A stretch of 64,000 bases of DNA from Domibacillus tundrae (GCF_000970675.1 NZ_LAJA01000017.1:90385-154384), one strand, 5' to 3'; shown: positions 26,738 through 34,834, counted from the first letter of the stretch. Numbers and translations are program-made. Notes: generated by a model from the sequence alone, not told the origin.

Positions 26738-27692
26738 ATTTTGCCACGTGCCTTTGAATTGGCACAGACACCCGGCTGATCACTTGCTCAATCACGTCTT
26801 CTATTTGTACTCCTTCAAAACGGGCTTCTGGTCTTAGGATGATTCTATGGGCAAAAACAAACGGGGCAAGATACTGAATATCATCAGGAAGCACGTAATC
26901 TCTTTCATGAATGAAGGCCAGCGCCTGTGACGCTTTCATCAGGGCGATCGAACCACGGGGACTAACACCTAAAAATACATTTTCGTGTGAACGGGTATGG
27001 CTGGAAAGCTCGACGATATATCTTCTAATTGATTCATCAACATACACTTCTTTTATATCGAGCTGCAGCTGCCGAAGTTCTTGAAGGCTGATAACTGGCT
27101 GCAGGTCATCAATAGGGGGGACTTTTTGCGCCCGTTGTAATACTTCCATTTCTTCATCCAGAGTGGGGTAGCCCATTTTCATTTTCAGCAGGAAACGGTC
27201 AAGCTGAGCTTCTGGAAGAGGGTAGGTCCCTTCGTATTCAATTGGATTTTGCGTAGCCATCACAAAAAACGGTTTTTCGAGGTTGTAAGTGACGCCATCA
27301 ACTGTAATGCTTTTTTCTTCCATTCCTTCGAGCAAGGCGGATTGGGTTTTAGGCGACGTCCGGTTAATTTCATCAGCGAGAATGATATTTCCCATAATAG
27401 GACCTGGATAAAACTGAAAATCCATGTCCCGTGGATTATAAATCGACACGCCCATTACATCAGAAGGCAGCAAGTCAGGTGTAAATTGAATTCTCCGCAG
27501 CTCTGCGCTAATCGACTTCGCAAGCGCCCGAACGGCCATCGTCTTTCCGACACCCGGCACATCTTCAAGCAGCACATGGCCATCAGCTAACAGCGCCACC
27601 AGGCTTAATTTAGCCACTTCCTGTTTTCCTGTTATCACTTTTTCAATATTTTGAAGGATTTTTTCAATCCCAGGATGTATTCGGTTCGTCAA
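26730..27692 (-). CDS. MoxR-family AAA+ ATPase (YeaC type)
   Basis: 320 residues from TTG 27692, the same length as B. subtilis YeaC. Walker A VPGVGKTM near residue 47, ILADEINRTSPKTQSALLEGM (Walker B ADEINR near 107), sensor ATQNPIEYEGTYPLPEAQLDRF near 150 and a C-terminal lid with SPRGSIALMKASQA. The TTG start is preceded by TAGGAGG at seven bases; the upstream in-frame ATG at 27722 lacks a site. First gene of the operon. A 23-base perfect palindrome lies 89 bases upstream. Confidence 0.92.
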   Translation of the reverse strand: MTNRIHPGIEKILQNIEKVITGKQEVAKLSLVALLADGHVLLEDVPGVGKTMAVRALAKSISAELRRIQFTPDLLPSDVMGVSIYNPRDMDFQFYPGPIMGNIILADEINRTSPKTQSALLEGMEEKSITVDGVTYNLEKPFFVMATQNPIEYEGTYPLPEAQLDRFLLKMKMGYPTLDEEMEVLQRAQKVPPIDDLQPVISLQELRQLQLDIKEVYVDESIRRYIVELSSHTRSHENVFLGVSPRGSIALMKASQALAFIHERDYVLPDDIQYLAPFVFAHRIILRPEARFEGVQIEDVIEQVISRVSVPIQRHVAKYE

Positions 27693-28084
27693 TTCTTTTC
27701 CTCCTACCTTATTTAAAATCAATCGATCCGTCTTGTGGCAATGGTTCGGGAAATGATCGAAAATTTAGATTTTTTCTTCTAATAATAAGTTTAACTTATT
27801 ATTCTTATACAAAGTCAAATATTACGTACTGTTCTTTTTCTTTAATGAAGAGAGTAATAAGCTTTCTTGTTTCGTTTATTCAAGACCGGCACCGCTAATT
27901 GGTACTCTATACGCTAGGTTGCTCCACTTCGGCTGATCAAACGAAAAGCTTTCTAAACTGGCCAGCGCATTTTTAATCGAATAATGTGCATAAGCTGGAA
28001 ATAAAATAAATATAAAAGGTTCAGGTTATTGGGTGAATGAGTAAAAACGTGATTTCTTACTTTTTAACGAAAAGGAGTGGTTAG
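27693..28084. other. Intergenic region with a perfect AT-rich palindrome
   Basis: The block separates the divergent MoxR operon and a hypothetical gene. At 27781-27803 AATAATAAGTT and AACTTATTATT form a perfect 11-bp-arm palindrome around one T. Further on, TTTCGTTT (27870-27877) pairs with AAACGAAA (27939-27946), with AAGCTT boxes outside both, a possible 100-base hairpin. No gene seen. Confidence 0.6.
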
Positions 28085-28465
28085 GTGAAAATCAATTTAC
28101 CGACAAAAACAATGGGGGAGATTGTTAAATCGTTGGAGATTAAAAATCAAGCCAGTACACGTTTTAATGGGAAAGATTATTATTTCAGGAAAGAGAGATT
28201 TTCGCTTGAATCCGGTACACCTTCAAATATTAAAGCTACATTAGAGTCACTGGACAAAAAAGTGGAGAAAATAATTCAGCGTGAAGCAGCATCCAGCCAT
28301 TGCAGCTTTGCCACAATTGGCCGTGTTCGAGAGCAGCAGGAGAATTTAGAATCAGGAAAAGTTGTTTACATTTACTTTTTTTCGAATAATGAATTCGACA
28401 CAGTGTTTCCTGATAAACTCGTCACGCAGTATGAGCTGCATAGTTGGACAAAAGCGGCTGAATAA
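28085..28465 (+). CDS. Hypothetical protein
   Basis: 126 residues, basic, no signal peptide or membrane helix; family not recognised. It begins MKINLPTKTMGEIVKSLEIK and has a beta-like stretch KVVYIYFFSNNEFDTVF before the C-terminus. GTG start at 28085 with AAAGGAGTGGTTAG just upstream gives good translation support. It stands alone between the MoxR operon and a repeat element, and a terminator-like hairpin without a U tract follows its stop. Confidence 0.65.
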   Translation: MKINLPTKTMGEIVKSLEIKNQASTRFNGKDYYFRKERFSLESGTPSNIKATLESLDKKVEKIIQREAASSHCSFATIGRVREQQENLESGKVVYIYFFSNNEFDTVFPDKLVTQYELHSWTKAAE

Positions 28466-28484
28466 ACGTTTATTATTCAACAAT

Positions 28485-28972
28485 CGAACGCTCAAGGAGA
28501 GTTCTCAGAGTGTAGACAAAGTCAACATTCGTCTTTTCAACAAAAATTTCCATTACCGAAAAAGGCAGGTATCTTTGAGAGAAGCAGGCTCGTTTTTTTA
28601 CCTGGAGCCGGCAGGGGAAACCACCCGGACTTCGCTTTCCGCGGGCAGTGCAGGCGCTTCCTCGGCTGCGCCTGCGGGATCTCCCGACTCACTGTACGTC
28701 CCGCAGGAGTCTTCTCACCAAATGTTTTAGAAAACCAGCAAGAGGAAGCAAGTCCTGATAGGCTGTATGTATGGACCTGCCAGACATGGCTGTTTCGTTT
28801 AAAAGCACAGGCGGCGGGCGGAGACGAGCTCAGCGCCTGCCCCATAGAAAGCGAAGCCGCACGCCCGTCGCCTCCCGTCAAAACAGCCCTCATGTGAAGA
28901 AACAAAAGGAGATTCCGTCAAAAATTTTATTTGTCTACAGTCTGCGAACTCTCAAGGAGAGTTCTTTTTTTG
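28485..28972. mobile_element. Bipartite GC-rich dispersed element, copy 2, transposon-like ends
   Basis: Body 28506-28944 (439 bases) has 15-bp terminal inverted repeats with one mismatch: CAGAGTGTAGACAAA left and, as complement, CAGACTGTAGACAAA right. Immediately outside are 21-base direct repeats with one mismatch (28485-28505 and 28945-28965), each a GAACNCTC-AAG-GAGAGTTC hairpin; only the right one has a U tract and so is a terminator (28946-28972). Inside, inverted relative to copy 1, are module B (about 28600-28722) and module A (about 28798-28905). No transposase, so MITE-like at most. Confidence 0.6.
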
Positions 28973-29074
28973 TTCTATAAAATAAATGATTTAAATATGA
29001 ACATCACTTCTGAATAAATTTATAGATGGTACTAACCTTCTATTTACAATAATTGAAAACGGAATAGAAAAAAG

Positions 29075-29117
29075 AGAGGGATTGTCCCAAAAAGTTAACT
29101 TTTAGAACAATCCCTCT
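29075..29117. repeat. Inverted repeat, possible terminator
   Basis: AGAGGGATTGT and ACAATCCCTCT (11-bp perfect arms), with an inner AAAAGTTAACTTTT palindrome. It lies in the gap between the repeat element and the NlpC/P60-like gene; no U tract. Confidence 0.6.
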
Positions 29118-29249
29118 ATGAAACGGTTAGTTTATATGATTTAATTGTCGAATTCTTTCAACATAATTAAAAAGTATTTAGGAATGAAAATAACGGATGA
29201 TCATATATTTACCTTTGTGGTTTATTTTTCACTTTAAGGAGGAGAAGAG

Positions 29250-29732
29250 TTGGTCATTAATTTATCAGGTGTAAGATGGGTGTCAGCAGCTTTCGCAATT
29301 TTGTCTCTAGTGATGGCGTTTATGTTTGGACCGGTTTCAAATGCATCCGCAACCATTAACTATGGGGAGGAAGTAGCGGCCGTAGCAACCAAGTATGTAG
29401 GAAGCCCTTATAAATATGGAGGAACAACACCAAAAGGGTTTGATGCAAGTGGTTTTACTCAGTATGTGTATAAAAACGCAGCAACAAAAATGTCCATTCC
29501 GCGCATGAGTGCTAATCAATATAAAACAGGCAAACCTGTTAACAAGAGTGAATTAAAAGCGGGAGATTTAGTGTTTTATGCAACAGGCACAAAGGGAAAA
29601 GTATCCTTCGTGGGCATTTATAATAGAAATGACACATTTATCGGTACGACCTCAAAAGGTGTAAAAGTTGTTAAAATGAGCGATAAATATTGGAAAGATC
29701 GATATGTAGGCGCTAAGCGAATAATTAAATAA
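29250..29732 (+). CDS. Secreted NlpC/P60-like protein lacking catalytic Cys and His
   Basis: 160 residues: signal peptide (hydrophobic stretch 9-27, probable cleavage after ASA near residue 35), then one NlpC/P60 domain. In peptidoglycan endopeptidases the nucleophile lies in GFDCSGF and the base in SHVG. Here they read GFDASGF (Ala66) and SFVG (Phe120), so hydrolysis is not expected. The paralogue at 33669 keeps both. The fold otherwise looks complete (SPYKYGGTTPKG, KAGDLVFYA, TSKGVKVVKMS), and the TTG start has a strong AAGGAGGAGAAGAG site, which argues for an expressed pseudoenzyme. Possible roles: wall binding or regulation of an active hydrolase. Confidence 0.85.
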   Translation: MVINLSGVRWVSAAFAILSLVMAFMFGPVSNASATINYGEEVAAVATKYVGSPYKYGGTTPKGFDASGFTQYVYKNAATKMSIPRMSANQYKTGKPVNKSELKAGDLVFYATGTKGKVSFVGIYNRNDTFIGTTSKGVKVVKMSDKYWKDRYVGAKRIIK

Positions 29733-29773
29733 CAGGCCGCATGTAGACACGACTGTTCACTTTGTAATCTAGA

Positions 29774-30000
29774 ATTGAAGCAATGAAGGAAGCGGTTGGA
29801 GACGGCGTCGACTTAATGGGCTGAACACCGCGTGGCAGCCAATTGATCTCTTCAGCTTCTCAACGTCCGAAATGTCGAAGCGGTACGGATTCATTTACGT
29901 AGACCTTAACGCTGACGGTAATAGGACATTAAAAAGAAGTAAAAAAGACAGCTTTGCCTGGTACCAGAACGTTATTGCGACAAATGGCGAAGAACTTTAA
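29774..30000 (+). pseudogene. 6-phospho-beta-glucosidase (GH1) C-terminal remnant
   Basis: The last 75 codons of a GH1 enzyme: IEAMKEAVGDGVDLMG, then TGA where the family has Tyr/Trp (GYTPWG), a one-base frameshift, then IDLFSFSTSEMSKRYGFIYV and KKDSFAWYQNVIATNGEEL to the TAA. No start or catalytic part remains. A terminator follows. An RpiR regulator remnant lies next to it, as often found with intact beta-glucoside operons. Confidence 0.8.
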
Positions 30001-30002
30001 AA

Positions 30003-30048
30003 ACATACCGGATTGCCTTAGAAGCAATCTGGTATGTTTATTTTTTCT
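30003..30048 (+). terminator. Terminator of the former GH1 gene
   Basis: ACATACC-GATTGC / GCAATC-GGTATGT stem followed by TTTATTTTTT, retained behind the dead gene. Confidence 0.85.
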
Positions 30049-30127
30049 GCTGGGACAGCCGTGCAGCTCCCAGGCGAGTGATTGAAGAATATACACAACA
30101 GACACTTGTGCTGTAATATTTGATTCT

Positions 30128-30274
30128 TCAAACAATGGCAGCAGTTGGGACGTGGGTTTCAGCGGCCAGCTCACGGATGCGCATGTAAATAACGTTGTTT
30201 TCGTTTTTCGATACGTATTGGTAAACGGCTGTTTCAAGTTCATTAAAAGAAGCAATCATTTCGCTTGTAAACAA
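30128..30274 (-). pseudogene. RpiR/MurR-family regulator N-terminal remnant
   Basis: TTG start at 30274 after GAGGGGATAG, then 48 codons including FNELETAVYQYVSKNENNVI and YMRIRELAAETHVPTAAIV before a TGA. This is the first part of an RpiR-type helix-turn-helix domain (family: MRIRELADEAHVSTATI). The rest of the DNA-binding domain and the SIS sugar-phosphate domain are missing. Confidence 0.7.
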
Positions 30275-30297
30275 TCCACTATCCCCTCACACAAAAA

Positions 30298-30328
30298 AAC
30301 CGCTTCCTTTGACGAAGCGGCTTTTTCG
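30298..30328. terminator. murB terminator
   Basis: Read on the minus strand, GCCGCTTC / GAAGCGGT stem followed by TTTTTTT, two bases after the murB stop. Confidence 0.88.
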
Positions 30329-30329
30329 A

Positions 30330-31202
30330 TTACTCTTCTCCAATAATTTTTACTTCTGTTTCTAATTCGACACCGAACTTTTCACGGACGCAGTCCTGCG
30401 CATACCGAATCAGGTTTAAATAGTCAGTTGAGGAAGCGCCATCTACGTTGACGATAAAGCCGGCATGTTTCGTGGAAATTTCTGCTCCGCCAATCCGCGT
30501 TCCCTGAAGGCCGCTGTCTTGAATTAATTTCCCGGCAAAGTAGCCGGTCGGGCGTTTAAATACGCTGCCGCATGAAGGATATTCAAGCGGCTGCTTGGAT
30601 TCACGAAGCGCAGTGAATGTATCCATTGCTTCTTTAATTTCCTCATAGCTGCCCGGCTTCAGTTCGAAAACGGCTTCTAAAATAATATAGTCTTTTTCTG
30701 TAAACACACTTTTTCGGTAGCCGAAATGGAAATCATTCTCACCTAATGTAATCAGGTCACCGTCATGAGAAAGAACGATCGCTTTTGTAAGCACAGTGGA
30801 TGTTTCACCACCGTATGCACCGGCATTCATGACGAGTGCGCCGCCGACTGAGCCAGGGATGCCGCATGCAAATTCAAGACCCGTTAAACGATGGTCAAGC
30901 GCTGTGCGGGAAACTTCAATAATTTTGGCTCCACTTCCGGCTGTGATCGAAGGCCCGTCAACATGAATCTGGTCAAAATATTCAAGAGCAATCACGATGC
31001 CGCGCAATCCTTTGTCGCGCACGAGCACGTTTGAGCCGTTGCCGAGAATCGTCAGCGGGATCTTGTTTTCTTTCGCATAATGGATAACAGTTTGCAGGTC
31101 GTCTATATGTTTAGGCTTAACGAAAACATCTGCCGTTCCGCCAGTTTTCGTATACGTATGCTTACGCAATGGAAACAGTGAATACACTAATCGTTCATCC
31201 AT
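30330..31202 (-). CDS. murB: UDP-N-acetylenolpyruvoylglucosamine reductase
   Basis: FAD/NADPH enzyme of peptidoglycan precursor synthesis in the cytosol. 290 residues from ATG 31202; Bacillus MurB proteins are about 300. FAD-binding LGNGSNVLVRDKGLRG near residue 49, ACGIPGSVGGALVMNAGAYGGE (key part GIPGSVGGA near 110) and the YPSCGSVFKRP segment with the catalytic Ser/Cys region near 215. The start is uncertain: ATG 31202 has only a weak AAAGAAG site, whereas AAGGAAGGTGA lies farther upstream and would fit a non-ATG start adding about 15 residues (IDALQIANDLKKK). Confidence 0.93.
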   Translation of the reverse strand: MDERLVYSLFPLRKHTYTKTGGTADVFVKPKHIDDLQTVIHYAKENKIPLTILGNGSNVLVRDKGLRGIVIALEYFDQIHVDGPSITAGSGAKIIEVSRTALDHRLTGLEFACGIPGSVGGALVMNAGAYGGETSTVLTKAIVLSHDGDLITLGENDFHFGYRKSVFTEKDYIILEAVFELKPGSYEEIKEAMDTFTALRESKQPLEYPSCGSVFKRPTGYFAGKLIQDSGLQGTRIGGAEISTKHAGFIVNVDGASSTDYLNLIRYAQDCVREKFGVELETEVKIIGEE

Positions 31203-31379
31203 CTTCTTCTTTAAGTCGTTTGCAATTTGCAGCGCATCGATAGCTGCTCACCTTCCTTTTCTCATTGTCACTTCTATTATAAAGGATATGACAGGATTCG
31301 TTAATCATCTTTCTCTATTTAAGAAATGTTCCCCATTTTTAAGGGTATCGTATATAGTCTAAACAAATCATTTTACGAT

Positions 31380-31399
31380 ATATACCCTTTTTGGTATAT
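31380..31399 (+). promoter_or_regulatory. CsoR/CstR-type operator upstream of DUF202 gene
   Basis: ATATACC-CTTTTT-GGTATAT, perfect 7-bp arms and a six-base spacer, 19 bases before the start codon. The same arms and spacing occur at 31833-31852. An additional AAGGGTAT half-site is near 31341. Confidence 0.65.
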
Positions 31400-31417
31400 A
31401 AAAAAAGAGGTGGAGAA

Positions 31418-31780
31418 ATGGAAAAAACAAAAAGTTCTAAATTTATTCAACAGCATTTGGCTAATGAACGAACATATCTTGCTTGGGTGAGAACAGCGAT
31501 TGCGATTATCGGCATCGGGTTTCTTGTCATTAACCTTCATTTTAATTTTTTGCCGCAGCATTCTGCACGTGCAGATGTAATGGCGAATATGATCGGTATT
31601 ATTGCGGTCGTATCAGGCCTTTTTGTGATTGGGTTCTCGACGTATAGTTACTTTGCAAAAATTAAAACGATTGATGATGAAGTGTTCAAGCCGGAAAGGA
31701 ACAGTGTGCTGGCACTGACCGGAATTATAGTTGCAACGATGCTCATGTTTGGATTATATGTCACGTTTATTTTTTCTTGA
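31418..31780 (+). CDS. DUF202 (YidH family) membrane protein
   Basis: 120 residues with three membrane helices (about 23-43, 54-76 and 97-118). The N-terminal NERTYLAWVRTAIAIIGIGF block is diagnostic of DUF202. GAGGTGGAGAA precedes ATG 31418. Its operator matches that of the CstB-like gene 100 bases downstream, so both probably respond to the same signal, likely reactive sulfur species. The role of DUF202 proteins is unknown; the shared operator suggests sulfide/persulfide handling at the membrane. Confidence 0.85.
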   Translation: MEKTKSSKFIQQHLANERTYLAWVRTAIAIIGIGFLVINLHFNFLPQHSARADVMANMIGIIAVVSGLFVIGFSTYSYFAKIKTIDDEVFKPERNSVLALTGIIVATMLMFGLYVTFIFS

Positions 31781-31801
31781 AAAAATTTAAAAATAAAAGA
31801 G

Positions 31802-31852
31802 TTGCAAACGGAATATACCCGTGTTAGTATAAATATACCTATTAGGGTATAT
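31802..31852 (+). promoter_or_regulatory. Promoter and CsoR/CstR-type operator of the CstB-like gene
   Basis: TTGCAA (31802-31807), 17-base spacer, TAGTAT (31825-31830), then ATATACC-TATTAG-GGTATAT at 31833-31852 covering the expected start point. A repressor bound there would block initiation. Confidence 0.7.
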
Positions 31853-31884
31853 TAACCTCCAAAAATGAAAGGAGAACCATATAC

Positions 31885-33291
31885 ATGTTATTTCGTTCGA
31901 TTTTTGATGAAAAGTTAGCTCAATACACATACCTGATAGGATGTCAGCGCACAGGAGAAGCAATCATCATCGACCCACCGCGTCACGTTGACCACATTAT
32001 TAAAGAAGCAAAAAAAGAAGGGATGACGATCACAGCAGCTGCTGAGACACATATCCATGCAGACTTCGTTTCCGGTGCACGCCAATTAGCGGTTAAGCAC
32101 GGCGCGAAACTGTACTTGTCAGATGAAGGCGATGAAAACTGGAAATATCAATATATAGACGGTATTAATGCCGAATTGGTGAAAGACGGAATGAAATTTA
32201 AAATCGGAAACATCGAATTTAAAGTCATGCATACGCCGGGACATACCCCGGAGAGCGTCTCATTTGTCTTAACCGATATCGGCGGCGGTGCGTCAAAACC
32301 AATGGGCATTTTTACCGGTGACTTCGTCTTTGTCGGAGACATTGGCCGTCCGGATTTGCTGGAAAAAGCAGCAGGGATTCAAGGGACGGCCGACGGAGGA
32401 GCAAAGCAAATGTTTCAATCCGTGCAGCGCTTTAAACAGCTGCCAGATTACATGATGGTATGGCCGGCGCATGGAGCGGGCAGCGCATGCGGAAAATCAC
32501 TCGGCGCGGTTCCAACTTCAACGGTTGGATATGAAAAACAATTTAACTGGGCGATGGAGATAAACAATGAAGAAGAGTTTGTCACAGAACTGTTGAAAGA
32601 TCAGCCGGAAGCCCCTGTGTACTTCGCAGAAATGAAGCGCGTGAACAAAGCAGGCCCGGCGATTGTGGAAGCAGGCGAACCCGCATGGGCAGGCAGCGCC
32701 GATGAAGTGATTGAATGGGCAAAAGAAAACAAACATGTCCTCTTGGACACGCGTCCGGCTGAAGAATTTGAAAAAGGTTTTGTAAAAGGCGCCATCAATA
32801 TTCCGTTCGGCAAGATGCTCGCAAACTGGGCGGGCTGGCTGATTGGTTACGATGAAAAAATAGTTATTATTGTCGAGAAAGCAGATGCGGAAGAAGCGTT
32901 GATTGCGCTTCGGTCGATTCACCTCGATGATGTCGTCAAATTAGCCGCACCTCATACAATGGCAAGTGCCGCAACTGAAACATATGAAACGGTAAAAGTG
33001 GCTCAATTTGAACAGCTGAAAGAAAGCGCTCAAGTGATTGACGTAAGGAACGACAGTGAATGGAAGCAAAGTCATATGAAAGGCGCAGACCACAAAATGC
33101 TCGGACTCCTTCGTAAAACAGGTGAAGAGCTTGATAAAACAAAACCAGTGCTTATTCATTGCCAATCCGGTGTTCGTTCGGCCATTGCGGCGAGTGTCAT
33201 GAAGCATCTAGGATTTGAAGATGTTACACATCTAAAAGGCGGATTCAGTGCATGGAGCCGTGAAAACGAAAGTGAAATTATTTACTCATAA
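31885..33291 (+). CDS. CstB-like persulfide dioxygenase-sulfurtransferase
   Basis: 468 residues in three parts: a metallo-beta-lactamase-fold dioxygenase (1-245) with THIHADFVSG near 56, HTPGHTPES near 115 and TGDFVFVGDIGRPDL near 146; a rhodanese-like domain (about 270-350) with no active Cys; and a C-terminal rhodanese (about 370-468) with active-site loop HCQSGVRS near 425. This order is that of S. aureus CstB, which oxidises low-molecular-weight persulfides to thiosulfate. AAAGGAGAACC precedes the ATG. The CsoR/CstR-type operator upstream fits control by a persulfide sensor, which is not encoded in this window. Confidence 0.85.
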   Translation: MLFRSIFDEKLAQYTYLIGCQRTGEAIIIDPPRHVDHIIKEAKKEGMTITAAAETHIHADFVSGARQLAVKHGAKLYLSDEGDENWKYQYIDGINAELVKDGMKFKIGNIEFKVMHTPGHTPESVSFVLTDIGGGASKPMGIFTGDFVFVGDIGRPDLLEKAAGIQGTADGGAKQMFQSVQRFKQLPDYMMVWPAHGAGSACGKSLGAVPTSTVGYEKQFNWAMEINNEEEFVTELLKDQPEAPVYFAEMKRVNKAGPAIVEAGEPAWAGSADEVIEWAKENKHVLLDTRPAEEFEKGFVKGAINIPFGKMLANWAGWLIGYDEKIVIIVEKADAEEALIALRSIHLDDVVKLAAPHTMASAATETYETVKVAQFEQLKESAQVIDVRNDSEWKQSHMKGADHKMLGLLRKTGEELDKTKPVLIHCQSGVRSAIAASVMKHLGFEDVTHLKGGFSAWSRENESEIIYS

Positions 33292-33668
33292 TAAAGTGGG
33301 GCTGATTCCGATCAGCTCTTTTTCACAAAAAATATTAATATGGTATACAGTGAATCAGGCATACGCAGTAAGTGGCATGTGCCGCGATGTTGATAAAAGG
33401 GCATAAAAATATCATCCGTGCCGTACCGGATATAAGTGACTGGCACGGACCGATTGAAATACAATTTACGTCAAAAAGGTAAGAATTAGACGGAAAAGGA
33501 GCTGAAAAGAACTCCTTTTTTTGTTTTTCTGGAAATTTAAGTTTCAATTGTTACGAAAATAATCGAATTTGTAACTTTAACGTAAAACAATGTAATGTTT
33601 ATTTTTGCTAAAATAAGATTTATGAGGAATATAGAGAGAAAAAAGAATGAGAATCTGGGAGGTACAGG
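33292..33668. other. Intergenic region with two terminators and a tiny ORF
   Basis: GGGGCTGAT / ATCAGCTC with TTTTT (about 33296-33325) ends the CstB-like gene. AAAAGGAG / CTCCTTTT with a TTTTTTT tract (about 33494-33525) is a second terminator. Between them an ATG at 33387 opens a 31-codon frame (MLIKGHKNIIRAVPDISDWH..), with no clear ribosome site; it may be a relic. The last 130 bases are AT-rich and hold the promoter of the next gene. Confidence 0.55.
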
Positions 33669-34697
33669 GTGAACAGTTGCAAGAAAGCAGTTCTTTCATT
33701 TTTAGCTGTAATATTGTTTTTAAGCATGTCCCCGCTGACATCTGTCAAAACAGAAGCCGCATCTGTTGGTGAGTCGATTGTCGCTTACGGGAAAAAGTTC
33801 ATGGGTATACCGTACGTATTTGGCGGAACGACACCAAATGGGTTCGACTGCTCCGGATTCATTCAATACATTTACAGAAACGCTGCTGATATTTCTTTGC
33901 CGCGTACAACAGGCGAGCAATACAATGTTGGTACAGCTGTGGCAAAAAGTGATTTGCAAGTCGGCGACCTTGTGTTTTATGCGAATACATATAAAAAAGG
34001 CATTTCTCACGTTGGGGTATACGCAGGCAATAACCAAGTATTAAATGCAACATCAAGCAAAGGCATTGCGCTTGTTTCAATGGATGATTCATACTGGGGT
34101 CCGAAATATGCAGGATCAAAACGTGTATTAGCTGATCAAACCGTACAAACGGAAAAAGCGCCGGAATGGTTCGTAGATGTAACTGAAACGGCCGCAACAT
34201 ATAATGCAATTAAAACATTAACAGATAAAGAGATTATTAACGGATTTGAAGATTACACATTCCGTCCAGAAGAAAAAGTAACACGCGGACAGGCAGCGGC
34301 GATTTTAAACCGTGTGCTTAGCTTAAAACCGGAAGTGATGAGCCACTTTACTGATGTACCGAAAACGAACCGCTTTGCGGCGGACATTGCAGCGATTCGC
34401 GAAGCTGGCATCATTAATGGATTTGAAGATAAAACATTCCGTCCGGATGAAGAAATGACTAGAAATGAAATGGCTTCAATTATTCAACGTGCATTTCATT
34501 TGAATGTTTCACAGACGGCAGCCGCAAGTGTAGGCTATACGGACATTAGCGCAGACCACTGGGCATATGAAGGCATTGTGACAATGGCATCGATTGATAA
34601 AACAGGCTTTTTCAAAGGCGATAAGTTTTATGGAACACATAATACTACACGTGAAGCATTCACAGTTGCAATTTATAACGCAATGAATGCAAACTAA
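33669..34697 (+). CDS. Secreted NlpC/P60 endopeptidase with SLH repeats
   Basis: 342 residues: signal peptide (1-31, cleavage near TEAAS), NlpC/P60 domain (about 33-150) with nucleophile Cys61 in FDCSGF and His114 in SHVG, then three S-layer homology repeats (about 165-340) with NGFEDYTFRPEEKVTRGQ and NGFEDKTFRPDEEMTRNE. SLH repeats bind pyruvylated secondary wall polymer, so the enzyme is held at the cell surface where it should cut peptidoglycan stem peptides. GTG start after GGGAGGTACAG. Single gene with its own terminator. Its catalytic domain is the intact relative of the protein at 29250. Confidence 0.92.
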   Translation: MNSCKKAVLSFLAVILFLSMSPLTSVKTEAASVGESIVAYGKKFMGIPYVFGGTTPNGFDCSGFIQYIYRNAADISLPRTTGEQYNVGTAVAKSDLQVGDLVFYANTYKKGISHVGVYAGNNQVLNATSSKGIALVSMDDSYWGPKYAGSKRVLADQTVQTEKAPEWFVDVTETAATYNAIKTLTDKEIINGFEDYTFRPEEKVTRGQAAAILNRVLSLKPEVMSHFTDVPKTNRFAADIAAIREAGIINGFEDKTFRPDEEMTRNEMASIIQRAFHLNVSQTAAASVGYTDISADHWAYEGIVTMASIDKTGFFKGDKFYGTHNTTREAFTVAIYNAMNAN

Positions 34698-34703
34698 ATA
34701 GTC

Positions 34704-34737
34704 CAAAAGCAGCGCAAACGATGCGCTGCTTTTTTGT
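34704..34737 (+). terminator. Terminator after SLH endopeptidase
   Basis: AGCAGCGC / GCGCTGCT stem with TTTTTTG. Confidence 0.9.
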
Positions 34738-34834
34738 TCTGTTTATGGTGAAAAAGATGGGCTTTTTCCCTGTATACTGAAACGCTGTTAATTAGCTCGA
34801 GTGTCCGCGGCGCTGTTTGGCCGCAAGATGATAA

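Noticed and set aside
29929..30255. 108-codon minus-strand ORF between the GH1 remnant and murB
   Set aside because: No ribosome site; overlaps the GH1 terminator and, in another frame, the clearly homologous RpiR remnant.
33387..33482. 31-codon ORF between two terminators after the CstB-like gene
   Set aside because: No ribosome site and no recognised family; noted only as a possible relic.
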